From Rhineura floridana (lineage: Eukaryota; Chordata; Lepidosauria; Squamata; Rhineuridae), in NCBI RefSeq assembly GCF_030035675.1, contig NC_084489.1:35858001-35922000 (forward strand): a stretch of 64,000 bases of DNA, read 5' to 3'. Numbering within the stretch: the stretch's first letter is position 1; every line of letters begins with the position of its first letter. The notes beneath the pieces were generated by a model. That model was not told where the DNA came from. It saw only the letters and a program-made list of their open reading frames with translations, and did no database searches. A program made the translations under genes and the position numbers. Below are positions 10,888 through 19,908 of the stretch, in pieces.

Positions 10888-13473
10888 ATGTGTAGAGCGG
10901 AGGGGGTTAGTGTGGGGAGGGGGGAGGGCCACAATATTGAAAGGCTAGGCGACAGATTCTGCAGGGGCGTGGGTAGCAGGCCAAGCCGGCATCGGGGAAC
11001 TAGGGATAGATGCTTAATATCCATCCCTTGTTCCGGGCCTGTTCACCACCAGAAGATAACTGGGGGAAGCAGAACTCCATCCAATCTTCGGTTGCTGTTG
11101 TGTAACGCCAGGTCTGTGGTACAGAAAACATCACTCATCCAGGATATGATCCTGGATGAGGACGCAGACCTGGTATGTATTACGGAGACATGGCTGGATG
11201 AGGCCTCAGCTCCTATACTTGAGGCCATGTGTCCAGCCGGTTTCCGATATGCACAGCAGCCGAGGATTGGTAGGCGGGGAGTGGCAGTGGCAGTTATCTA
11301 CCAGGAATCTTTGTGTTTCGCCAGACCACCTCTCCACGAGACCAAGTTTGTTGATTGCATGTACTGGAGGTTGGGCTCAAAGGGCAGTTTAGGGATTCTG
11401 CTTCTGTACCGCCCACCCCGCTGCACAGCAGACTCCCTGACTGAGGTGCTCGAGGTGGTCTTGGACATGCGGTTGCTCTCCCCCAACCTTTTGGTTGTTG
11501 AGGATTTCAATGTACACGCCGAGACTACCCTCATGGGAGCCCCTCGGGATTTCATTGAAACCATGACTTCATGGGATCTGCACCTTAGTAATATAGGACC
11601 CACCCATGTAGCCGGTCATGCTCTCGACCTTGTGTTTGTCTCGGGAGGGGAGGACAGTGCTCTGAAAATGGGGGTAAATTCTTCTAACCCCGTGTCATGG
11701 TCAGATCACTATCTGGTGAATATAGATTTCTCGATGCCACACTCCCTCCGCAGGGGACAAGGACATATTAGAATGGTCCGCCCCAGACGCCTGATGGAGC
11801 CCAAAGGATTCCTGAATGTGCTGGGGGATATGGAGCTGACTGAAGGTCGCCCGGTCGAATCCCTGGTGATGGAGTGGAATAAGGAGATTGCCAGGGCAGT
11901 GGACCGGGTGGCTCCGAAATGTCCTCTCCCCCTGAACAGAACTCAGACAGCACCTTGGTACACACCATGGTTGCGGGGTCTGAGACAGGAGGTGAGACGA
12001 CTTGAGCGCCGGTGGTGGAAATCCTGCACTGAAGGCGATCGAACACGGGTTAGAGCAGCAATAGCTGCCTACCAGGTGGCAACAAAGGCAGCAAAGAGAA
12101 ATTTCTTTGCTGCCTCTATTGCATCGGCAGAGTGCTGTCCCAGGAGATTGTTCCAAGTGTTCCGAAGCCTGGTCGGTCCAGTTGCTCAGGAACCCATGGA
12201 ACATTCTAAAATCTCCTGTGATACTTTTGCTAAACACTTTGCCGACAAAATTGAGCGTCTGAAGAGCATGCTTCCACTCGCCGTGGAGACTGGAAGTGGG
12301 CCACAGTTGGCCAGTTGCATTCCGGTCTGTTGGGATCGGTTTCAGCCTCTTCTCTCTGAGGAAGTGGACAAGGTGCTCTGTACTGTGAAGCCAACCACCT
12401 GTCTGGTTGATCCTTGCCCTTCATGGCTCATCATGAGCTGTAAAGAGAGACTGAGAGAAGGGATCAAGGCGGTGGTGAATGCATCCTTGCAAGAGGGTGC
12501 AATGACATCAGCCCTCAAGGAAGCGGTAATAAAGCCCATCTTAAAAAAACCGTCCTTGGATCCCCAAGAGTTAAACAACTTTTGCCCAGTCTCTAGTTTA
12601 CCATTCTTGGGCAAGGTGATTGAGAGGGTGGTGGCTGCACAATTACAGACACACTTGGAGGAAACGGATTATTTAGATCCATACCAATCGGGTTTTAGGA
12701 CTGGTCATGGAACAGAAACAGCCTTGGTTGCTCTGGTAGATGATATGCGGAGGGCATTGGATAGGGGTGAATACACCTCCCTTGTCCTCCTGGACCTTTC
12801 AGCGGCTTTCGATACTGTTGACCACAGTATCCTTTTAAATCGCCTAGAGGGATTAGGAATAGGAGGCACTGTCCTGCAGTGGTTCCGTTCCTATCTCTCA
12901 GATAGGCAGCAACGGGTGGCATTGGGAGATGAGGTTTCAGACCCTTGGCCTCTTCATTGTGGAGTGCCACAGGGTTCTATCCTCTCTCCCATGCTATTCA
13001 ACATCTATGTGAAACCGCTGGGAGCAATCATCAGGAGTTTTGGGTTGCAGTGCCATCAGTACGCCGATGACACTCAACTCTATCTTTCCTTTAAGTCCTC
13101 ACCGGAGTTGGCTGTGAACACCATGTCCAAGTGCCTGAAATCCGTAAGTGGATGGATGGGAGAGAATAGGCTGAAGCTGAACCCCGACAAGACTGAGGTA
13201 CTACTTGTGGGAGATAAAAGGAAACTAGGAATTACTGACCTGATGCTTGATGGAGTAAGTTTGCCCCTGAAGGACCAGGTCCGCAGTCTTGGGGTCATAC
13301 TTGACTCCCAGCTGTCCATGGAGGCTCAGATTACAGCAGTGAGCCAGGCAGCCTGGTATCAATTACATCTGATACGGAGATTACGACCCTACCTTCCTGT
13401 TCATCTGCTCCCTCAGGTGATACATGCCCTGGTCTCCTCTCGCCTAGACTATTGCAATGCGCTCTACGTGGGG
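10888..13473 (+). CDS. L2 LINE ORF2: endonuclease and reverse transcriptase, N-terminal 862 codons
   Basis: The frame opens at ATG 10888. Residues about 65-280 form an AP-type endonuclease: LLLCNARSV, CITETWL, VVEDFNVHAE (E where GDFN is usual) and the catalytic SDH in SWSDHYLVNIDF. Residues about 520-800 form the reverse transcriptase: LVLLDLSAAFDTVDH, GVPQGSILSPMLFNIY and the active site YADD in HQYADDTQLYLSF. The motifs match L2 rather than CR1, which has FADDTKL. The frame ends at NALYVG where CR1 was inserted and continues at 17342. The protein nicks target DNA and copies its own RNA there. Confidence 0.85.
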
Positions 13474-13489
13474 TAGCTCTCCTGCTATC

Positions 13490-14128
13490 ATGGAGAACGA
13501 TGGTCTTGGGGAAGGAGAGCATCCAGCTGAGGAAGAGGGAAACGACCCCTTACAAGGGACCCATTCCTTGGGGGATGAGCAGCTATCCTCTCGTGCCGAG
13601 GATATATCTCCAGGGGGTGGAGGGATCCTTGTAGTGGGTGATTCGATCATTAGGAACATAGACAGTGGGGTGTGTGATGGGCGTGTAGACCGCAAGGTGT
13701 TTTGCCTGCCTGGTGCGAAGGTTGCGGATATCGCCCGTCGTTTAGATAGTTTGGTAGACAGTGCTGGGGAGGAGTCAGTGGTCGTGGTGCACGTTGGCAC
13801 CAACGACATGGGGAAATGCAGCCGTGAGGTCCTGGAAGCAAAATTTAGGTTGCTAGGTAGGATGCTGAAAGCCAGGACCTCCAAGGTGGCTTTCTCTGAA
13901 ATGCTACCGGTTCCACGCGCAGGACCAGCCAGACAGGCCCAGCTTTGCAGTCTCAATGCGTGGATGAGACGATGGTGTCGGGTGGAAGGGTTTAGATTTG
14001 TTAGGCACTGGGGAACATTTTGGGACAAGCCGGGCCTGTACAAAAGGGACGGGCTCCACTTGAACCAGAATGGAACCAGACTGCTGGCACTTAAAATTAA
14101 AAAGGTAGCAGAGCAGCTTTTAAACTGA
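13490..14128 (+). CDS. CR1 ORF1, SGNH-esterase domain protein
   Basis: The frame reads MENDGLGEG from ATG 13490. An upstream ATG at 13457 is made of L2 bases and is not part of the gene. The SGNH hydrolase blocks are clear: GDSIIRN (catalytic serine), HVGTNDMG (asparagine) and KRDGLHLNQNGTRLL (aspartate and histidine). CR1 ORF1 proteins carry such esterase domains and bind the element's RNA. The N-terminal part found in longer CR1 ORF1 proteins is missing because the copy is 5'-truncated. The frame ends in TGA 119 bases before the ORF2 ATG. Confidence 0.8.
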   Translation: MENDGLGEGEHPAEEEGNDPLQGTHSLGDEQLSSRAEDISPGGGGILVVGDSIIRNIDSGVCDGRVDRKVFCLPGAKVADIARRLDSLVDSAGEESVVVVHVGTNDMGKCSREVLEAKFRLLGRMLKARTSKVAFSEMLPVPRAGPARQAQLCSLNAWMRRWCRVEGFRFVRHWGTFWDKPGLYKRDGLHLNQNGTRLLALKIKKVAEQLLN

Positions 14129-14246
14129 CTGAGGGGGGAAACCCGACAGGAGCTGAGAAAGGTCCGGTTCGGAATAAATCTTCCCCCGGGATAAAAACCA
14201 AAGAAATTATGAAATTTTAAAAGGGGTAGGCCTAGAAGTAGGCATT

Positions 14247-17135
14247 GTGAGAGCAGGGGCACAGGATATAAATTCCGAAGAGCAAAATTACCACAGGCCA
14301 AACCACAAGTGCCAAAGACACTTGAAGAGAGACACTGCTTACAAGTGCCTGTACGCTAATGCTAGGAGCCTCCGAACCAAGATGGGAGAACTGGAGTGCT
14401 TGGTCTTAGAGGAGAGCATTGATATAGTGAGCATAACCGAGACCTGGTGGAATGGAGAAAACCAGTGGGATACGGTTATCCCTGGATATAAACTATATCG
14501 GAAGGACAGGGAAGGACGTATTGGTGGCGGAGTCGCTCTATACGTGAAAGAAGGCATTGAATCCAGCAAGCTCGAAACCCCAAAAGAGGCGGACTCCTCC
14601 ACAGAATCGTTGTGGGTGGTGATACCATGCCCCAGGAGTGATTTAATACTGGGAACGATCTATCGTCCCCCTGGTCAAAGTTCTCAGGGAGACCTTGAGA
14701 TGAGATATGAAATTGAGGAAGCATCCAAACTAGGAAATGTGGTAGTAATGGGTGACTTCAACTACCCGGACATAGACTGGCCGCATATGTGTTCCAGTCA
14801 TGACAAAGAAGCAAAGTTTCTAGATATTCTAAATGACTATTCCCTAGACCAGTTGGTCATGGAACCGACCAGAGGGACGGCAACCCTGGACTTAATACTC
14901 AGTGGGGACCGGGACCTGGTGCAAGATGTAAGTGTTGTTGAACCGATTGGGAGCAGTGACCGCAGTGCTATTAAATTAAACATACATGTAACTGGCCAAT
15001 TGCCAAGAAAATCCAACACGGTCACATTTGACTTCAAAAGAGGAAACTTCACAAAAATGAGATTGGTAAAAAGAAAGCTGAAAAACAAAGTCCAGAGGGT
15101 CACATCACTCGAAAATGCTTGGAAGTTGTTTAAAAACACTATATTAGAAGCTCAACTGGAGTGCATACTGCAGATCAGAAAAGGTACCGCCAGGGCCAAG
15201 AAGATGCCAGCATGGTTAACGAGCAAAGTCAAGGAAGCTCTTAGAGGCAAAAAGTCTTCCTTCAAAAAATGGAAGTCTTGTCCAAATGAAGAAAATAAAA
15301 AAGAACACAAACTCTGGCAAAAGAAATGCAAGAAGACAATAAGGGATGCTAAAAAAGAATTTGAGGAGCACATTGCTAAGAACATAAAAACCAACAACAA
15401 AAAATTCTATAAATACATTCAAAGCAGGAGACCATCTAGGGAGACAATTGGACCATTGGATGATAAGGGAGTCAAAGGTGTACTAAAGAACGATAAGGAG
15501 ATTGCAGAGAAGCTAAATGAATTCTTTGCATCTGTCTTCACAGTGGAAGATATAGGGCAGATCCCTGAACCTGAACTAACATTTGCAGGAAGGGATTCTG
15601 AGGAACTGAGACAAATAGTGGTAACGAGAGAGGAAGTTCTAGGCTTAATGGACAATATAAAAACTGACTAATCACCAGACCCGGATGGCATCCACCCGAG
15701 AGTTCTCAAAGAACTCAAAGGTGAAATTGCTGATCTGCTAACTAAAATATGTAACTTGTTCCTCGGGTCCTCCTCCGTGCCTGAGGACTGGAAAGTGGGA
15801 AATGTAACGCCAATCTTCAAAAAGGGATCCAGAGGGGATCCCGGAAATTACAGGCCAGTTAGCTTAACTTCTGTCCCTGGAAAACTGGTAGAAAGTATTA
15901 TTAAAGCTAGATTAACTAAGCACATAGAAGAACAAGCCTTGCTGAAGCAGAGCCAGCATGGCTTCTGCAAGGGAAAGTCCTGTCTCAGTAACCTATTAGA
16001 ATTCTTTGAGAGTGTCAACAAGCATATAGATAGAGGTGATCCAGTGGACATAGTGTACTTAGACTTTCAAAAAGTGTTTGACAAGGTACCTCACCAAAGA
16101 CTTCTGAGGAAGCTTAGCAGTCATGGAATAAGAGGAGAGGTCCTCTTGTGGATAAGGAATTGGTTAAGAAGCAGAAAGCAGAGAGTAGGAATCAACGGAC
16201 AGTTCTCCCAATGGAGGGCTGTAGAAAGTGGAGTCCCTCAAGGATCTGTATTGGGACCTGTACTTTTCAACTTGTTCATTAATGACCTAGAATTAGGAGT
16301 GAGCAGTGAAGTGGCCAAGTTTGCTGATGACACTAAATTGTTCAGGGTTGCTAAAACAAAAAGGGATTGTGAAGAGCTCCAAAAAGATCTCTCCAAACGG
16401 AGTGAATGGGCGGAAAAATGGCAAATGCAATTCAATATAAACAAGTGTAAAATTATGCATATTGGAGCAAAAAATCTTAATTTCACATATACGCTCATGG
16501 GGTCTGAACTGGCAGTGACCGACCAGGAGAGAGACCTTGGGCTTGTAGTGGACAGCACGATGAAAATGTCGACCCAGTGTGCGGCAGCTGTGAAAAAGGC
16601 AAATTCCATGCTAGCGATAATTAGGAAAGGTATTGAAAATAAAACAGCCGATATCATAATGCCGTTGTATAAATCTATGGTGCGGCCGCATTTGGAATAC
16701 TGTGTACAGTTCTGGTCGCCTCATCTCAAAAAGGATATTATAGAGTTGGAAAAGGTTCAGAAGAGGGCAACCAGAATGATCAAGGGGATGGAGCGACTCC
16801 CTTACGAGGAAAGGTTGCAGCATTTGGGGCTTTTTAGTTTAGAGAAAAGGCAGGTCAGAGGAGACATGATAGAAGTGTATAAAATTATGCATGGCATTGA
16901 GAAAGTGGATAGAGAAAAGTTCTTCTCCCTCTCTCATAATACTAGAACTCGTGGACATTCAAAGAAGCTGAATGTTGGAAGATTCAGGACAGACAAAAGG
17001 AAGTACTTCTTTACTCAGCGCATAGTTAAACTATGGAATTTGCTCCCACAAGATGCAGTAATGGCCACCAGCTTGGACGGCTTTAAAAGAAGATTAGACA
17101 AATTCATAGAGGACAGGGCTATCAATGGCTACTAG
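14247..17135 (+). pseudogene. CR1 ORF2, endonuclease and reverse transcriptase, one stop
   Basis: The endonuclease starts at CLYANARSLRTKMGELE with SITETWW and GDFNYPDIDW. The usual catalytic SDH reads SDR (GSSDRSAIKLNI). The reverse transcriptase has YLDFQKVFDKVPH, GVPQGSVLGPVLFNLFIND and FADDTKLF, and the C-terminal part runs to EDRAINGY. One TAA at 15669-15671 replaces the lysine codon seen in copy 2 (KTDKSPGPDG). Apart from that the frame is whole, about 960 codons. The A-to-V change in the FQKAFDK motif is also private to this copy. Confidence 0.85.
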
Positions 17136-17341
17136 CCGTGATGGCTGTGCTCTGCCACCCTGGTCAGAGGCAGCATGCTTCTGAAAACCAGTTGCCGGAA
17201 GCCTCAGGAGGGGAGAGTGTTCTTGCACTCGGGTCCTGCTTGCGGGCTTCCCCCAGGCACCTGGTTGGCCACTGTGAGAACAGGATGCTGGACTAGATGG
17301 GCCACTGGCCTGATCCAGCAGGCTCTTCTTATGTTCTTATG

Positions 17342-17782
17342 TTACCCTTGAAAACGGTCCGGAAATTACAGCTGGTATAGAATGCGGCGGCACGCTTGAT
17401 TACGCATAGCCGTCGCTGGGATCATATCACCCCAGTGTTATTAGATCTTCACTGGTTACCAGTTGTCTACCGGGCCCAATTCAAGGTGTTGGTGTTGACC
17501 TTTAAAACCCTATACGGTTTTGGCCCAGTATATCTGAAGGAACGCCTCCAGAATCACCGATTATGCCGCCTGACGAGATCAGCCTCGCAAGACCTTCTCT
17601 CGGTCCCACCAGTGAGAACAGCTAGGCTGGTACGGACCAGAGAGAGGGCATTTTCTGTTGTGGCCCCCACCCTCTGGAACTCCCTCCCTTTTGATCTGAG
17701 ACATGCTCCCTCCCTATCCAGCTATCGCCGAGCCTTGAAGACCTGGCTGTTCAGGCAGGCCTACAAGATTGGGACAGATTAA
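17342..17782 (+). CDS. L2 ORF2, C-terminal part after the CR1 insertion
   Basis: This stretch resumes the L2 frame in the same phase as 13473 with LPLKTVRKLQLV and runs on through RWDHITPVLLDLHWLPVVYR and APTLWNSLPFDLRHAPS to FRQAYKIGTD and a TAA at 17780-17782. These are the conserved C-terminal blocks of L2/CR1-clade ORF2. One in-frame TAG at 17378-17380 stands where CAG (glutamine) is expected. It probably arose by C-to-T change. Confidence 0.85.
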
Positions 17783-17945
17783 TTTTATGTTATAACTGAA
17801 TTAACGTATGGTTTCTTTAGCTTAAAATTTGATTATGTTGATGTATATGGATTTTTTTTATTCTTGTTGTTCGTCGCCTAGAGTGTCCCTAACCCGGACA
17901 GATAGGCGGCTGAAAAATAAAATTTATTTATTATTGTTATTATTT
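17783..17945 (+). repeat. L2 3' untranslated region and tail
   Basis: The short 3' region ends in a hairpin (CGCCTAGAGTGTCC...GGACAGATAGGCGGC) followed by AATAAAATTTATTATTATT repeats. The L2 reverse transcriptase uses this 3' end to start copying. Diverged versions of the same tail end several SINE fragments in this window. Confidence 0.85.
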
Positions 17946-18013
17946 AGAACACTGACAGTTGGTTCTTTCTGAGCATGCCCTCCACCATCATAGACTTCAA
18001 TGTTAAATTTCTT

Positions 18014-18142
18014 AAATTAATTAAAAATCAGCCATGCATTGTTTTAACCTTTAAACTGCAGAAGATGAAAGTTAGAATATGAGGCAAGGTCAGTAATAGG
18101 ATTACAGGTACTCTGTGAACATGGCTGATTTTTAATTAATTT
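18014..18142. repeat. perfect 23-bp inverted repeat with 83-bp spacer
   Basis: 18014-18036 and 18120-18142 are exact inverted copies (left arm ends AATCAGCCATG). This may be a small MITE or a foldback relic. No target duplication was recognised. Confidence 0.75.
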
Positions 18143-18332
18143 GAACAAGTTATGAGATCACTGACAGAAACAACAGGAGTCTGAATTCCCCCCCTCTTGT
18201 TTTAGCCTTTGAACTCTCAATTCTCTGACTGTTTTGTATATCATCATGAAAACTTAGAGATTTATTAAACAAGCATATCTGTGTTTCAGACTATAAGTTT
18301 TGTAAGATTTTGTTTCAAAATGAGCTTATGGG

Positions 18333-18803
18333 CAGGGCTGGCACAAAAGGGCAGCCAGGTTGGGCCCTGGCTAAGGGCCCCTTCTTAGGGTGGCAGAGTA
18401 GGACTCCCCTGCCACAGATCGCAGGAAGGGAGCTTCCAGGCCGCTGGCCTGTTCGCTTGCTGCACCTACCTCTCTCTTGTCTTCGCTGCTGCATGCACAG
18501 GGCTGCCATTAACCAAGATGGTGGCAGAGGCTTCTTTAATGGGCTGATACCCCTACCACCATCTTGGTTGATGACAGACATGTGTGCTTATGTAGCGTAC
18601 CGTGCATGTGTGCCATCAACCAAGATGGCGGGAGGGGCATGAGCCCCTTACAGAAGCCGCTGCTGCCATCTTGGTTGATGGCAGCCTGCTTGCACAGTGC
18701 ACACAGCAGCAAAGATAGGAGAGAGGTTGGTGGAACAGGCAGGAGCCATGCACCCAGGGCAGGCTGGTGCCCAAGGGCCCAGTCATGCCTGGCACCGGCC
18801 CTG
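18333..18803. mobile_element. non-autonomous hAT transposon with 8-bp target duplication
   Basis: The termini are CAGGGCTGGCAC on the left and GTGCC...CACCGGCCCTG on the right, flanked on both sides by the exact octamer CTTATGGG (18325-18332 and 18804-18811). CAGGG termini with 8-bp duplications define hAT. The interior carries at least four copies, in both orientations, of a block around ATCAACCAAGATGG. No transposase frame. A relative with the same inner block lies at 33539-33858. Confidence 0.9.
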
Positions 18804-19056
18804 CTTATGGGAAGCAGCAGAATGGCATGAGGGGTATTTTCAATTTAACATGGTGGAATGTGAACAATCCATGCTGACTGTAGTATACAGCCACTCTTGT
18901 GGCTGTATTATTTCGGATTCCAGATTTCCTGAGACAGGGACCCTAAATAACATCAGAACATTATACTCTGGGATGTATTATTATACATCATATAATACAT
19001 TATACTCCTGTCATACTCAGAGAAAACCTGTTGAAATAGACATGACAGGGAACAGA

Positions 19057-19245
19057 GGAAGCTGCCTTATACTGAGTCAGACCAATGGTCCATCTAGCTC
19101 AGTATTGTCTACACTGACTGACAGTGGCTCCCCAGGGTTTCAAGCAGGAGTCTCTCCCAGCCCTACCTGAAGATGCTGGAGATTGAACCTGGGACCTTCT
19201 GCATGCAAGACAGATGCTCTATCACTGGGCTATGGTCCTCCCGTA
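19057..19245 (-). repeat. tRNA-derived SINE with CR1-like tail, minus strand
   Basis: Reverse-complemented, it opens with a tRNA-like head: an A-box CCATAGCCCAGTGATAGAG and a B-box around GGTTCAATC. A body follows, and then a tail with CTAGATGGACCATTGGTCTG, which is similar to the CR1 3' end seen at 17290-17330. SINEs that share a LINE tail are copied by that LINE, so CR1 is the probable partner. Confidence 0.8.
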
Positions 19246-19642
19246 ATTTAGGACTATGACTAACTTAAGCCCATTTATTTCAATGGGTCTGCTCTGATAC
19301 AATCCTAGAACTGTTACATTTCCAGCTCTATACTGTTGCAAGATTCTGTTTACACAGCTTGTTTTAATAACAATATACAAGCTCTGCTGAAGTGGAAGCA
19401 GGACCTAGACGATTATCTCAATCATGCCATAATTTTAAGGGTTGGGAAAAAATATGAATGAACTTAGTTTGTGCTTGTTATTGGTACATTTTATTCAGAG
19501 GCAAACCTGAAGGAAACCTTCCAAGTTTAGCAAACAGTATGAGCCAATACATCTCCATGGCTAAACATTAATGTGTATTTACTTTTCCAGATGGCAATCT
19601 TGAATATGTTATTTCAATGACATTGATGGAGATAAACTGAGA

Positions 19643-19648
19643 TATAAA
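19643..19648 (+). promoter_or_regulatory. candidate TATA box of VMO1
   Basis: TATAAA lies 60 bases before the preferred ATG of VMO1, in GATATAAAGT. Transcription starting about 30 bases downstream would leave a 5' leader of some 35 bases. Position is the only support. Confidence 0.35.
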
Positions 19649-19707
19649 GTGCAGAGTGCATAAAGTTTATGACCTGGTTCATGCTTCTTCATCCAGCTTC
19701 TGTAAAA

Positions 19708-19908
19708 ATGCAGCCCCTTGCTGTTGTCCTTTTTCTTCCTTTTGTGTGTCTTACGACAGCCTTTGATAAAATTATCAGCACCAATGGCACCTTTGCAAAC
19801 CGAAGAAATTACAGCACAATATCTGTTGTTAATGGAGGTCGTTGGGGTGATTGGACATGGTCTGACTTTTGTCCAGAGAAATCGTATGCCTCTGGATTTA
19901 GTGTAAAG
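19708..19908 (+). CDS. VMO1: VMO1 coding exon 1
   Basis: Signal peptide plus the first beta-prism motif, ending FSVK at a phase-0 donor (GTGTAAAG|GTAAAT). Confidence 0.9.

Larger units (their letters stand above)
13474..17341 (+). mobile_element. CR1 LINE copy 1, inserted in the L2 frame
   Basis: A 3.87-kb CR1, 5'-truncated, lies in the same orientation as its L2 host. It contains an esterase-type ORF1 (13490-14128), an endonuclease/reverse transcriptase ORF2 (14247-17135) and the typical CR1 3' end with GGACTAGATGGGCCACTGGCCTGATCC in two parts, ending TTCTTATG repeats. The L2 codons resume with no base gained or lost (…GTG GGG | TTA CCC…), in keeping with the absence of target duplications in CR1 insertions. 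Confidence 0.92.
10162..17945 (+). mobile_element. nearly complete L2 LINE, interrupted by a CR1 LINE
   Basis: On the + strand the element has a 5' region of tandem monomers (10162-10732), an A/T-rich simple repeat, a long open frame with endonuclease and reverse transcriptase domains (10888-13473, resuming 17342-17782), and a 3' tail at 17783-17945 whose stem CGCCTAGAGTG...GATAGGCGGC precedes AATAAAATTTATTATTATT repeats. A CR1 copy occupies 13474-17341. L2 elements replicate by target-primed reverse transcription. Outside the CR1 insertion the only break found is one in-frame TAG at 17378-17380, so this copy looks young. Confidence 0.85.

Noticed and set aside
10159-10895. Polyglutamine, polyalanine and polycysteine frames
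   Set aside because: They come from the CTG triplet runs and the repeated L2 5' monomers.
13457-13489. ATG at 13457 as start of the CR1 ORF1
   Set aside because: Its first codons belong to the interrupted L2. The CR1 frame proper starts at 13490.
11043-13522. Minus-strand frames opposite the L2 reverse transcriptase
   Set aside because: Shadows of the true plus-strand coding sequence.
14837-16823. Minus-strand frames opposite CR1 copy 1, repeated opposite copy 2
   Set aside because: They recur only because the two CR1 copies are near-identical. They carry no motif.
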